A stretch of DNA of 33,681 bases from Planctomycetaceae bacterium (GTDB lineage: Bacteria > Planctomycetota > Phycisphaerae > Phycisphaerales > SM1A02), in the NCBI GenBank assembly GCA_027483065.1, contig JAIXVI010000147.1:1-33681 (forward strand). The letters are read 5' to 3'. Positions 7,847 through 15,443 of the stretch are shown here, piece by piece; positions within the stretch are counted from its first letter, which is position 1, and the number at the start of each line of letters is the position of its first letter. Made by a program: the position numbers and the translations under genes. The notes below the pieces were generated by a model. It saw only the letters and a program-made list of their open reading frames with translations. It searched no databases and was not told the origin of the DNA.

Positions 7847-8632
7847 TCACTGCTGGCCGAATCCTGGTGGCTTCGGTGGCTTGATCGGTGCGCCCGGTGC
7901 GCGCTTACCAGGAGCGCCGCCCGGTGCCGACGGTCCGGTTGGTCCCGGAGTCTCGCCGCCGCTCTCACCGCTCGACGCGGTTTCGACTTCGGTGAAGTCC
8001 TTCTGCGGGATTTCGAGCACGACGTCGGGCTCGTCAGCCTTCGCGAGTTCCTTCTTCACGATGTCGTACCACACGGCGATGTGATCGTCGCCGCTGAGTT
8101 GATTCATGATGTTCGGTGGCGAGGGAACTGAGTCGAACTCAGCACTCGTCGAACCAGCGCTGTAGGTCCAGAGTTGAGGCTCGAATTCATCGCCGACGTG
8201 GAAGACGGCGAGCGAGCAGCGATCAGAATCTTGGCGACCGCAACGGACGTCGATGCGCGTGACCGCGTCGGTCGATGCCTTGAACGCTCCCGACTCGACG
8301 AGTCGATCGAGTTCGGCTTGGTCGACGCTCGAGAGCATGCCCTTGAGCGACTCGATGTTGCCGCGCGCGAAGGAGTCATAGAACTTGAGGACCGCGATGC
8401 GCTCGACGTCGGTCGCAGGGGCGTCGGCCTCGGGGAGGTTGACGCGCTGATCGATGTCGTGCTTCGCCATGAGTTCCGAAATCGGAGTCACCGGCGGTGG
8501 CGGCGGGGCGGTTGGCTTCGGCGGCGGCGGGGGAGCCGTCACAACCGGCGGCGGTTCTTCACCGCAGGCAACGAGTGCGCTCGACGCGGCGAGCGCGGAG
8601 AGCGTGAGGATGAAGCGATTACGGCGCGTCAT
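7847..8632 (-). CDS. Proline-rich lipoprotein inserted in the fab cluster
   Basis: A 261-residue protein with a type II signal peptide: basic n-region MTRRNR, hydrophobic core and lipobox LVAC with C23 as the lipidated residue. After it comes a proline-rich linker (PPPVVTAPPPPPKP), a globular middle (about 55-200) with two cysteines (VRCGRQDSDRC) and a glycine/proline-rich tail. I do not recognise the middle domain. Its start lies 14 bases inside fabD, so it is translationally coupled to fabD and ends at a terminator. Membrane-anchored and co-expressed with lipid synthesis genes, it may act in the envelope, but no function can be stated. Confidence 0.85.
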   Translation of the reverse strand: MTRRNRFILTLSALAASSALVACGEEPPPVVTAPPPPPKPTAPPPPPVTPISELMAKHDIDQRVNLPEADAPATDVERIAVLKFYDSFARGNIESLKGMLSSVDQAELDRLVESGAFKASTDAVTRIDVRCGRQDSDRCSLAVFHVGDEFEPQLWTYSAGSTSAEFDSVPSPPNIMNQLSGDDHIAVWYDIVKKELAKADEPDVVLEIPQKDFTEVETASSGESGGETPGPTGPSAPGGAPGKRAPGAPIKPPKPPGFGQQ

Positions 8633-9584
8633 GTGGAAATACCTCGCAGGTCTTGTCGATTCGTCGCATCAGGCCCTTCAACACGGAGCCAGGTGCGAGT
8701 TCATGGAAGGCAGTCTCAGCGCGTGTCCCGTCGGCGGTCATCGCCGCGAGCATGTTCGCGCAGGACTGTGCCCATCGTACCGGGGAAACGAGCTGTTCCA
8801 CCAGCAGCTTGCGGAGAAGTTCCGGATTCGAGGCTTGATGGGGTTGCGCGGTGACGTTGGACCAAACCTCGCAGGCGAGCGGTTGGATCGTGACGTTCGC
8901 GAGCGCCTCTGCCAACTTCTCGGCCGCCGGGGCCATGAGCGGGCTGTGGAAGGCACCCGCCACTTGGAGTTTGGTGGCGCGGCAGATGCCGTCGGCCGCG
9001 GTGACCGCCCGATCGCATGCCTCGATCGAGCCCGAGAGCACGATTTGGCCGGGGGCGTTGAAGTTCGCGGGGACGAGGCATTCGCCCGCCGCTGCTCCCA
9101 CAGCTGCTCCCGCGAGGGCCTTCGCGCAAACCTCATTCGCCTGCGCTTCGTCGGCGCCGATGAGGGCGACCATGCCGCCCTTCGAGGCTTCGGCCGCCTG
9201 CTGCATCAGTTGACCGCGGCGCATCACGAGCCGGAGGCCAGTTTCAAAGTCGAACGCGCCCGCGAGATGCAGCGCGGTGTACTCACCGAGCGAGAGGCCG
9301 GCGGTCGCACGGAGCGTGCCTTGGCGCACGTCATCGGGCAGCGCGTGGTAGCACGCGATGGCCGCCGTGTAGAGGGCCGGCTGCGAGATATCCGTGCGGC
9401 TCAAGACTTCGATCGGGCCGTGAAACGCAATGTCACTGAGCGTGCGTCCATCGGGGCCACTGCCGAAGATGCGATCGGCCTCGTTGAGCACGTTGCGCGC
9501 GGCAGGGCTCGCATCGGCCCAAGCCTTGGCCATGCCGATTGCTTGTGCGCCTTGACCAGGACAGAGAAGAACGATCTTGTTCAT
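8619..9584 (-). CDS. fabD: Malonyl-CoA:ACP transacylase
   Basis: The 321-residue enzyme moves malonyl from CoA to ACP. The nucleophile is S98 in GLSLGEYTAL (the usual GHSLGE with His replaced by Leu), the catalytic histidine is H213 in AFHSPLM, and GQGAQ at 10-14 forms the oxyanion loop. R122 or R123 in LVMRRGQLM is the malonate-binding position of the family. No Shine-Dalgarno sequence precedes the ATG, which is preceded by a 180-bp gap holding a 16-bp tandem array after fabH. Its 3' end overlaps the lipoprotein gene by 14 bases. Confidence 0.96.
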   Translation of the reverse strand: MNKIVLLCPGQGAQAIGMAKAWADASPAARNVLNEADRIFGSGPDGRTLSDIAFHGPIEVLSRTDISQPALYTAAIACYHALPDDVRQGTLRATAGLSLGEYTALHLAGAFDFETGLRLVMRRGQLMQQAAEASKGGMVALIGADEAQANEVCAKALAGAAVGAAAGECLVPANFNAPGQIVLSGSIEACDRAVTAADGICRATKLQVAGAFHSPLMAPAAEKLAEALANVTIQPLACEVWSNVTAQPHQASNPELLRKLLVEQLVSPVRWAQSCANMLAAMTADGTRAETAFHELAPGSVLKGLMRRIDKTCEVFPHDAP

Positions 9585-9688
9585 GTGCGTGTTTTTGAAA
9601 TGCGTGCGTGACGCGAGTCAGGATGCAGTCTGGTGTCTGTTCGAAGGGCGGACGCCGCGGGCGGTCACTCAAGCCTCGAACCATTCAT

Positions 9689-9768
9689 GCATGGAGAAAT
9701 TCAAGCATGGAGAAACTCAAGCATGGAGAAACTTAAGCATGGAGAAACTCAGGCATGGAGAAACTCAA
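9689..9768. repeat. 16-bp x 5 tandem array anchored on the fabH stop codon
   Basis: Five 16-bp units (consensus GCATGGAGAAACTCAA) lie at 9689-9704, 9705-9720, 9721-9736, 9737-9752 and 9753-9768. The last unit contains the fabH stop (TCA at 9765-9767, TGA on the minus strand). Each of the other units carries TCA or TTA at the same place (first bases 9751, 9735, 9719 and 9703 on the minus strand), so stop triplets appear in all three frames after fabH. Confidence 0.97.
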
Positions 9769-10775
9769 GTACTCCACACCGATGACGCCCACGTCAGGCC
9801 GCCACCGAAGGCGACCATCATGAAAGGCTTGCCCTTCGTGATCTTTCCGGCGCGCCACAGTTCGTCGAGACAGAGCGGCACGCTTCCGGCGCTTGAATTG
9901 CCGTAGCGATCGATGTTCACATAGATTTTCGCTGGATCGATGCCGAGTTTCTCGCGCGCGGCATCAATGATGCGCACGTTCGACTGATGGCAGATGACCT
10001 GGCTCACGTCGTTCGGCGTGAGACCAGTCTTCGCAAACGCATCTTCCATGACTTCCTTGAACTTCGTCACCGCGAATCGGAAGACTTCCTTGCCGTTCAT
10101 GCGGAGGTAGCCAAGGCGAATCGGGTTGTCGGCGTCGTCGGCCGGAACGTCGGTTTCGCGCTTCGGAATGTACAGCGCGTGTCCACCGATACCGTCGGCA
10201 CCCATGTGTTGATAGATGCAGCCCTTGGTTGGGTCGGCGTCGGCTTGAATGATCGCGCAACCGGCCGCATCGCCGAAGAGAATCGACACCGTGCGATCGG
10301 TGTAATCGAGAATCGAACTCATCGCTTCGCTGCCGATGACGGCAACGGTGCGTGCGCGTCCGACGCGCACCATGGTTTCCGCCATGTTGAGCGCGTAAAC
10401 GAAACCGCTGCACGCCGCGACGAGGTCGAAAGCCGCCGCGTTCTTCGCGCCAACCGCGCCCGCGATGCGACACGCGACCGATGGGCACGTCATCTCCATC
10501 GTGACGGTCGCCACGATGACGAGATCGAGATCTTCAGCCTTGATGCCAGCGTTTTCGATCGCGCGCTCGAGTGCGCCCTGCGCGAGCGTCGAGCAACCTT
10601 GCGTGCGGAGATCAAGGACGCGTCGCTCCTTGATGCCGGTGCGCTGCGTGATCCACTCGTCGCTCGTGTCGAGCATGCGAGAGAAGTCGTCGTTTGTGAG
10701 GCGACGCTCGGGGACCATGGAACCCGTGCCGAGGATACGAACGCCACAAACACCCGCTGGGAGGGGCTGATTCAT
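9765..10775 (-). CDS. fabH: 3-oxoacyl-[acyl-carrier-protein] synthase III
   Basis: The 336-residue protein starts fatty-acid synthesis by condensing acetyl-CoA (or a branched primer) with malonyl-ACP. The Cys-His-Asn triad is visible: C122 in LVAACSGF, H263 in ICHQSN and N293 in YGNSSAGSVP. Residues WITQRTGIKERR at 41-52 form the usual CoA-side motif. The ATG overlaps the plsX stop in ATGA, so translation is coupled to plsX. The stop codon lies inside a 16-bp tandem array. Confidence 0.97.
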   Translation of the reverse strand: MNQPLPAGVCGVRILGTGSMVPERRLTNDDFSRMLDTSDEWITQRTGIKERRVLDLRTQGCSTLAQGALERAIENAGIKAEDLDLVIVATVTMEMTCPSVACRIAGAVGAKNAAAFDLVAACSGFVYALNMAETMVRVGRARTVAVIGSEAMSSILDYTDRTVSILFGDAAGCAIIQADADPTKGCIYQHMGADGIGGHALYIPKRETDVPADDADNPIRLGYLRMNGKEVFRFAVTKFKEVMEDAFAKTGLTPNDVSQVICHQSNVRIIDAAREKLGIDPAKIYVNIDRYGNSSAGSVPLCLDELWRAGKITKGKPFMMVAFGGGLTWASSVWST

Positions 10776-11800
10776 GCGGCGGGCTCTTGGATCGTCTCAA
10801 GGCGTGCGTTGATGACGTCATTGAGGCCAGTCAACACGAACTGGCGGGCGCGGAGGACTGCGTTCATCATCGTGCGCGAGACGCTCGATCCGTGCGAGAT
10901 CAGGCATGTGCCGTTGACGCCGAGGAGCGGTGCGCCGCCGTACTCGTGGTAATCGTGCTTCGCGTAAATCGCCTTCACGACAGGCTCGAGTCGCACCGCG
11001 AGTTCAGGATCGGTTTCAAGCACTTGCTGGGCAATTGCTTGGAACAGGCCTTTCGAAAGACCTTCTGCGAGTTTGATCATCACGTTGCCGACGACGCCGT
11101 CGGTGATGACGACATCTGCTTCGCCGTCAAAGACGCCGCGACCTTCGACGTATCCAATGAAATTGAGCCCTTCGGCGCCACGAAGAAGATCGCGCGCGAC
11201 CTTCATTTCAGCAGTGCCTTTCTGCTCTTCGCCACCGACGTTCATCATTGCGACGCGCGGATTCTTGATGCCGAGCACGCCGCGCGCGTAGGCATCACCC
11301 ATGACGCCGTATTGAGCAAGGTGAACGGGCTTTGGTTCGATGTTCGCACCGACATCGATGAGAACGATCGGGCCTGCAAACGTCGGAATAGTGACCGCAA
11401 TGCCCGGACGAATGACGTTCGGGAGACGACGCATGTACATCTGGCTCGCCGTCACGCAAGCACCAGTGTTTCCTGCGGAAATCCACGCATCGATGCGATT
11501 TGGGTGACGCGGGCTCGCGTACTCCGCCGCGCGCGAAATCGAACTATCGCGCTTCGATCGAACTGCTTCAACAGGCGCGTCATCCATCTCGATGACTTCG
11601 CTGCAGTGAATCACTTCGACCTTGGCGCCGGAACCGCTCTTCGCGATGCCGCGATCCTTGATCGCTTCTTCAATTATGTCGCCCTTGCCAAAGAGAACAA
11701 GGGTGTCCTCAGGCGGGAGCTTCGCCAACGCGGCGAATGATCCCTTGAGGATTTCATCGGGCGCGTTGTCGCCGCCCATCACATCGACACCGATACGCAT
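10772..11800 (-). CDS. plsX: Phosphate acyltransferase PlsX
   Basis: The 342-residue protein from MRIGVDVMGGDNAP to the C-terminus is a full-length PlsX, which makes acyl-phosphate from acyl-ACP for phospholipid synthesis at the membrane. Diagnostic segments are the N-terminal GVDVMGGDNAP, AWISAGNTGACV, NVGGEEQKGT and VVGNVMIKLAEG. The frame is open further upstream to 12076, but that part is low-complexity and crosses repeats; AAGGA 8 bases before this ATG decides the start. It overlaps fabH by four bases. A 330-bp gap with a repeat array and hairpins separates it from rpmF. Confidence 0.96.
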   Translation of the reverse strand: MRIGVDVMGGDNAPDEILKGSFAALAKLPPEDTLVLFGKGDIIEEAIKDRGIAKSGSGAKVEVIHCSEVIEMDDAPVEAVRSKRDSSISRAAEYASPRHPNRIDAWISAGNTGACVTASQMYMRRLPNVIRPGIAVTIPTFAGPIVLIDVGANIEPKPVHLAQYGVMGDAYARGVLGIKNPRVAMMNVGGEEQKGTAEMKVARDLLRGAEGLNFIGYVEGRGVFDGEADVVITDGVVGNVMIKLAEGLSKGLFQAIAQQVLETDPELAVRLEPVVKAIYAKHDYHEYGGAPLLGVNGTCLISHGSSVSRTMMNAVLRARQFVLTGLNDVINARLETIQEPAA

Positions 11801-12051
11801 GGCGTGAATCCTTCGGAGTTGCTCGCGTGCGAATCGCCGAGAAGCGGCGGGGCGCGCGAGGGACGCGTACTTTACGGGATCGAAACGAACACGCGCCGCG
11901 AGGCGGCGCGTGACGAAGAACGTTTTCTTGCGAGAGTCGCAGCGAGCGCGACTCGCCGAGGTCTGCGGTTCACCTCGCCGCGGCTTCGCAGCGACAACGG
12001 GACGACAGAAATCGTCGCATGCCCGAAAGAACCATCGTGTTGCGATGCAGT
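11801..12051. other. rpmF-plsX spacer with stem-loops
   Basis: No gene is seen. A perfect nine-base-pair hairpin ACGCGCCGC-GAG-GCGGCGCGT sits at 11891-11911, followed on the minus strand by a weak T-rich stretch, and GAGTCGC/GCGACTC forms another. They could attenuate or process the rpmF-plsX transcript, letting L32 be made in excess over PlsX; this is inference. Confidence 0.45.
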
Positions 12052-12129
12052 CCGTCGTCGCAAACCGTCGTCGCAAATCGTCGTCGCAAATCGTCGTCGC
12101 GATCCGTCATCACGGATCGCTGTCGCGAA
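12052..12129. repeat. 13-bp x 6 tandem array directly after the rpmF stop
   Basis: Six 13-bp units (best form TCGTCGTCGCAAA) lie at 12052-12064, 12065-12077, 12078-12090, 12091-12103, 12104-12116 and 12117-12129; the rpmF stop codon is the next triplet (12130-12132). The two units nearest the gene are the most diverged, unlike the fabF case. Confidence 0.92.
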
Positions 12130-12315
12130 TCAGGCGGTCGGCTTGCTCGTCTTGATCTGCAGGCCTGGACGGACGTAGCCGCACGAGGAGCATGCAGTGT
12201 GCGAACGCTTGGCAGCGCCGCAGTTTGGGCAAAGCGTCGTGTGCGAAGCCTTGATCGCTTGGTGCGAACGACGACGACGGGTACGACCTGGGGAGCAGCG
12301 GAATGGAGGAACCAT
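12130..12315 (-). CDS. rpmF: 50S ribosomal protein L32
   Basis: The 61 residues from MVPPFRCSPG contain the L32 pattern: an arginine-rich start (GRTRRRRSHQAIKA) and a four-cysteine zinc ribbon C-x2-C (CPNC) and C-x2-C (CSSC). The tail GYVRPGLQIKTSKPTA is a few residues longer than in many L32 proteins. AAGAAGG six bases before the ATG supports the start. rpmF next to plsX is the widely conserved link between ribosome and lipid synthesis. A consensus-like promoter lies 75 bp upstream. Confidence 0.95.
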   Translation of the reverse strand: MVPPFRCSPGRTRRRRSHQAIKASHTTLCPNCGAAKRSHTACSSCGYVRPGLQIKTSKPTA

Positions 12316-12389
12316 GATTGCCTTCTTGCTATCTCGCGGCATTGCCGCGTCGCCGGACCGAGCATCGGTCGGGCGTAGGGGGAAGGGAC

Positions 12390-12417
12390 AGTCTAGAGAA
12401 ACCCGCGCAACTGTCAA
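12390..12417 (-). promoter_or_regulatory. Sigma-70-type promoter of rpmF-plsX-fab
   Basis: On the minus strand TTGACA (12412-12417) and TAGACT (12390-12395) are separated by 16 bp. This is the best match to the housekeeping consensus in the window and points at rpmF, with a leader of about 70 bases. Confidence 0.75.
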
Positions 12418-12589
12418 GGTTCGCGTGTGCGAGGTGTGTTGCGCGGCGCGATGAAACGGCTTGAAAGACCGTCAAATCCTCATTCGCGTTGCCGAACGCG
12501 ATTGTGCGAGCGTGCGAAGGTGCGCGCGTGTGGACAATAACTCGCCATGTGTGTCGCGCACATTGAGTATGCAGAGTACCTTCCGACGC

Positions 12590-13030
12590 ATGGCGACAGG
12601 CTTTGACGTTGAACTCTTCACCGATGGTGCATGCTCAGGAAATCCAGGTCCAGGCGGCTGGGGCTTTGTCTTACGGATTGCGGGCGTTGAAACCGAGGGC
12701 GCTGGCGGCGAGCGCACGACGACAAACAATCGCATGGAACTTCTCGGAGCGATCGAGGGCCTGAAGCGGCTGGAACGACCGTCCACCGTGCGCCTCGTGA
12801 GCGATTCGCAGTATCTCGTGAAGGGCCTCAATGAATGGATGGACGGTTGGAAGCGACGCGGTTGGCGCCGCAAAGAGGGGCCAGTGCTCAACGTTGAACT
12901 GTGGCAAGAGCTCGATCGACTGCGTTCGATCCATCGCATCAAGGCGGAGTGGGTGCGCGGACACGTCGGGCATCCTGAGAATGAGAGATGCGATCGACTT
13001 GCTGTGGCGGTTATCGACCAATATCGCTGA
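12590..13030 (+). CDS. rnhA: Ribonuclease HI
   Basis: The 146-residue enzyme cuts RNA in RNA-DNA hybrids using two metal ions. All catalytic residues are seen: D12 in FTDGACSGNPGPGGWG, E50 in NNRMELLGAI, D72 in SDSQYL, H125 in VRGHVGHPENE and D135 in ERCD. The basic handle region EWMDGWKRRGWRRK at 82-95 is present. I use ATG 12590; an in-frame ATG at 12569 would add seven residues. No Shine-Dalgarno sequence precedes 12590, but TACCTT lies seven bases upstream, which would give a leaderless transcript. It is divergent from rpmF. Confidence 0.95.
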   Translation: MATGFDVELFTDGACSGNPGPGGWGFVLRIAGVETEGAGGERTTTNNRMELLGAIEGLKRLERPSTVRLVSDSQYLVKGLNEWMDGWKRRGWRRKEGPVLNVELWQELDRLRSIHRIKAEWVRGHVGHPENERCDRLAVAVIDQYR

Positions 13031-13103
13031 GCGCGGAACGCCACAAGTTTCGCGGCCTTTTGCGAGCTCTTTGGTTGCTTCTGTCTCATCGCGCACAAAC
13101 ACC

Positions 13104-13132
13104 TTGCGCCGCGCCACGGCTGTCGGTACGCT
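13104..13132 (+). promoter_or_regulatory. Candidate rpsL promoter
   Basis: TTGCGC (13104-13109), 17-bp spacer and TACGCT (13127-13132), 36 bases before the rpsL ATG. The match is fair, and the position suits the start of the str operon. Confidence 0.5.
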
Positions 13133-13168
13133 TGTCGATCCAACTTTCAAGAGTTCACGAGTTACCGC

Positions 13169-13561
13169 ATGCCCACGATTAATCAGCTCGTTCGTAAGCC
13201 ACGCGTTGTGCAGGCCTCCAAGTCCAAGGTCAAGGACCTTGGCGCGTGCCCGCAACGTCGCGGCGTTTGCCTTCAGGTTCGCACCGTCACCCCGAAGAAG
13301 CCGAACTCGGCGCTTCGTAAGGTTTGCCGCGTGCGTCTCACGAACGGCAAGGAAGTCACGGCGTACATCGGTGGCGAAGGCCACAACTTGCAAGAGCACT
13401 CCATCGTGCTCGTGCGCGGTGGTCGTGTGCGCGATCTTCCTGGTGTGCGTTACCACGTTGTGCGTGGCGCGCTTGACTGCCTCGGCGTCGACGGCCGCAA
13501 GAAGGGCCGCTCGCAGTACGGCGTCAAGAAGAAGGCCGCTGCTGCCGCGAAGAAGAAGTGA
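13169..13561 (+). CDS. rpsL: 30S ribosomal protein S12
   Basis: The 130-residue S12 starts [12 protein letters not shown] and has the decoding-centre segment [21 protein letters not shown] (lysines 43/44) and [20 protein letters not shown] with the Asp at position 89. Both loops have the normal residues seen in streptomycin-sensitive S12. The C-terminal tail [11 protein letters not shown] is a common basic extension. It begins the str operon with rpsG 270 bp downstream; fusA and tuf do not follow. Confidence 0.98.
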   Translation: MPTINQLVRKPRVVQASKSKVKDLGACPQRRGVCLQVRTVTPKKPNSALRKVCRVRLTNGKEVTAYIGGEGHNLQEHSIVLVRGGRVRDLPGVRYHVVRGALDCLGVDGRKKGRSQYGVKKKAAAAAKKK

Positions 13562-13831
13562 TGCGCGTTCGTCGCGTGACGCGAGGCTGATGATGCGATC
13601 GAAGTTTCGATCGATCCTCACTCCTCCGCACGTGTGATCGTTGCAAACTGCTGAACCAATCTGCGGCACGCGTTGACGCGCGTGCTGCAGCTTTCACGAC
13701 ATAGTTCTAGAGGTGGCTCTAGAACGCTGAGTAATCGCGGATCCGAACGCACGGGAATGTCCATCTCCCATCCGCGGTGAAGAGTGGCAAAGGCCCGCAG
13801 GCCAATGCCGTCAGCCACAGGAGTGTTCTCA
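13562..13831 (+). promoter_or_regulatory. Long rpsL-rpsG spacer with two hairpins
   Basis: No gene is visible. Two clear stem-loops occur: GATCGAA-GT-TTCGATC at 13597-13612 and a perfect nine-base-pair stem GTTCTAGAG-GTGG-CTCTAGAAC at 13704-13725. In other bacteria S7 binds the rpsL-rpsG junction to repress its own synthesis; a similar role for the second hairpin is possible but not shown. AGGAG at 13819-13823 is the rpsG ribosome site. Confidence 0.5.
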
Positions 13832-14347
13832 ATGGCACGTCACTACAAGCGTCCCGACGACTACTGGCTCAAGCCCGATCCGCGCTTCCAGGACAAGATC
13901 CTTTCGAAGTTCATCAACTGCGTCATGATCGGTGGCGAGAAGGCAACCGCGCAGCGCTGCGTGTACGGCGCACTTGAGGCGATTCAAACCCGCCTCGAAA
14001 AGGAGCGCGCTGCGGACAAGGAAAAGGCCGAATCGATGCCGCGTTCGTCGATCGAACTCTTCCACCTCGCGCTCGAGAACGTGCGTCCAGCGGTCGAAGT
14101 CCGCTCGAAGCGCGTCGGTGGTGCGAACTACCAAGTTCCGATGCAACTCAACAAGCGTCGTCAGCAGTCGCTCTCGTTCCGCTGGCTCATCGAAGCCGCG
14201 CGTGAAGAGAAGGGCCGCCCGATGCACCTCCGCTTGGCGAAGGAACTCTGGGACGCTGCGAAGAACGAAGGTAAGGCCGTGACCACGAAGGAAAACACGC
14301 ACCGCATGGCGGATGCGAACAAGGCCTTCGCGCACTTCGCGTGGTAA
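13832..14347 (+). CDS. rpsG: 30S ribosomal protein S7
   Basis: A 171-residue S7, the primary 16S 3'-domain binder. Recognisable parts are ILSKFINCVMIGGEKATAQRCVYGAL, the ENVRPAVEVRSKRVGGANYQVP region and RRQQSLSFRWLIEAAREE. The start ATG has AGGAG eight bases upstream; the ORF is open to 13784, but the added residues are not S7-like. It is slightly longer than the usual 156 residues, by an N-terminal YKRPDDYWLKPDPRF segment. It ends the ribosomal unit, with a strong terminator about 180 bp downstream. Confidence 0.97.
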   Translation: MARHYKRPDDYWLKPDPRFQDKILSKFINCVMIGGEKATAQRCVYGALEAIQTRLEKERAADKEKAESMPRSSIELFHLALENVRPAVEVRSKRVGGANYQVPMQLNKRRQQSLSFRWLIEAAREEKGRPMHLRLAKELWDAAKNEGKAVTTKENTHRMADANKAFAHFAW

Positions 14348-14356
14348 TGCGCGAGA

Positions 14357-14573
14357 TTGAGCGCTCGCGAGGTAGTTTGAGCGCTCGCGACTGGCGGCGG
14401 GGCGGCTTCGCCGCGTCCGCCGCTCTCGCTCGCTTTCTTCGACGCCCCTCGGAGTGAATCCTCGGGGGCCGAGATAGGTGGTCCGGGTTTTCGCGACTCG
14501 CTCGCTCTGGTGCTAGGAACAACAAAGCCCTCGCGGACTCAAAGTCCGCGAGGGCTTTTTTGAGCGCTCGCGA
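14357..14573. repeat. TTGAGCGCTCGCGA repeat, three copies
   Basis: Two copies start 20 bp apart at 14357 and 14377, just after the rpsG stop, and a third starts at 14560 in the T-tract of the terminator. The unit contains TGA and the palindromic core GAGCGCTC. Confidence 0.8.
14526..14561 (+). terminator. Intrinsic terminator of the rpsL-rpsG unit
   Basis: A perfect 14-bp stem (AGCCCTCGCGGACT at 14526-14539, loop CAA, complementary arm 14543-14556) runs into six T residues. It is a textbook rho-independent terminator. Confidence 0.97.
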
Positions 14574-14882
14574 CCTGCTTCGCAACTTGCTCGCTCTGGT
14601 GTTGACTACGCCATAGCGAGCCGCTGCAGCGGCGAGCGCGACCGATACGGGTGCCCGATGTCTGGCGATCGAACGAAGTGAGATCGGCAGCCATCGGAAC
14701 GGATGACTTCCGACTTCGACCGACCGTCAGCGGTGATCTCCGTGTGAAGCTCAGACGTCCACGGTTCCGATGGCTCTCGACGTTCGCTTCGATTCCGTCT
14801 CGAAACATCAGGCACCCGTGCTGTATGTGCCGTCGCCGCGATGAACGTTTCCGCCAATCGAGCACTTCGTTACGCTGTCGAT

Positions 14883-15443
14883 ATGTACGGACTCATCAAC
14901 AAAGCTGTCGAGGGGCTCGTTCGCACCCGCTTCGGAGACGCGGCGTGGTCGCGAATCCTTGCAAAGGCCGGACTTCCCGACGAGCCGTTCATGTCAATGG
15001 AGCAGTACCCCGACAAGACAACCTACGACCTTGTCAGCGCGGCGACCGAAGAACTTGGTGCACCCGCGGAATTGATTCTCGAAGAGTTCGGGCGATTCTG
15101 GACGGTCTATACGGCGGAGGCTGGCTACGGCGAGTTGATGAAGAGCGCTGGAAGCACATTGCCTGAGTTTCTCGGCAATCTCGATCAACTCCACACGCGT
15201 GTGAAACTGTCGTTCCCGCATCTGAAGCCGCCAAGTTTCTCGGTGAGCGAGCAAGGCACTGAAAGTCTTGTGCTCCACTACTACTCCGATCGGCCAGGAC
15301 TTGCGCCGCTTGTCGTTGGACTTTTGAAAGGACTCGGCGATCGATTTGGTCTTGAGGTCGAGACGACGTGGGAGCGGGTCGACGGCGGACGGCCACACGA
15401 TCGATTCCGCGTGCGTTGGCGTACGAAGGGCGCGGCAGCGTGA
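14883..15443 (+). CDS. Stand-alone H-NOX heme nitric-oxide sensor
   Basis: The 186 residues from MYGLINKAVEGLVRTRFGD form a complete H-NOX (HNOB) domain. The proximal heme ligand is H104 in LDQLHTRVKLSFPHLKPPSF, and the heme propionate motif YxSxR is Y133-S135-R137 in HYYSDRPGL. H-NOX proteins bind NO (some also O2) through heme and signal to a partner. Start: ATG 14883 begins the domain exactly; there is no Shine-Dalgarno, and TACGCT ends six bases upstream, suggesting a leaderless mRNA. The stop overlaps the GTG start of the histidine kinase, so the two are a coupled sensor pair. Confidence 0.95.
   Translation: MYGLINKAVEGLVRTRFGDAAWSRILAKAGLPDEPFMSMEQYPDKTTYDLVSAATEELGAPAELILEEFGRFWTVYTAEAGYGELMKSAGSTLPEFLGNLDQLHTRVKLSFPHLKPPSFSVSEQGTESLVLHYYSDRPGLAPLVVGLLKGLGDRFGLEVETTWERVDGGRPHDRFRVRWRTKGAAA

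Larger units (their letters stand above)
14348..14882. other. rpsG 3' region and H-NOX upstream region without a gene
   Basis: 535 bp with no convincing gene; a minus-strand frame at 14606-14857 (83 codons) has no recognisable feature. The stretch holds three copies of TTGAGCGCTCGCGA (14357-14370, 14377-14390, 14560-14573), a strong terminator and, near its right end, the putative H-NOX -10 element TACGCT (14871-14876). The phrase CTCGCTCTGGTG also occurs twice (about 14501 and 14588). Confidence 0.6.

Noticed and set aside
10787-11740. Plus-strand 317-codon frame opposite plsX
   Set aside because: Antisense shadow of a complete, well-conserved plsX.
12569-12589. Earlier ATG for rnhA
   Set aside because: Possible, but RNase HI similarity begins after ATG 12590 and neither start has a Shine-Dalgarno; kept only as an alternative.
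14606-14857. Minus-strand 83-codon frame between rpsG and H-NOX
   Set aside because: No ribosome site, no motif and a serine/arginine-rich composition typical of a chance frame in GC-rich DNA.
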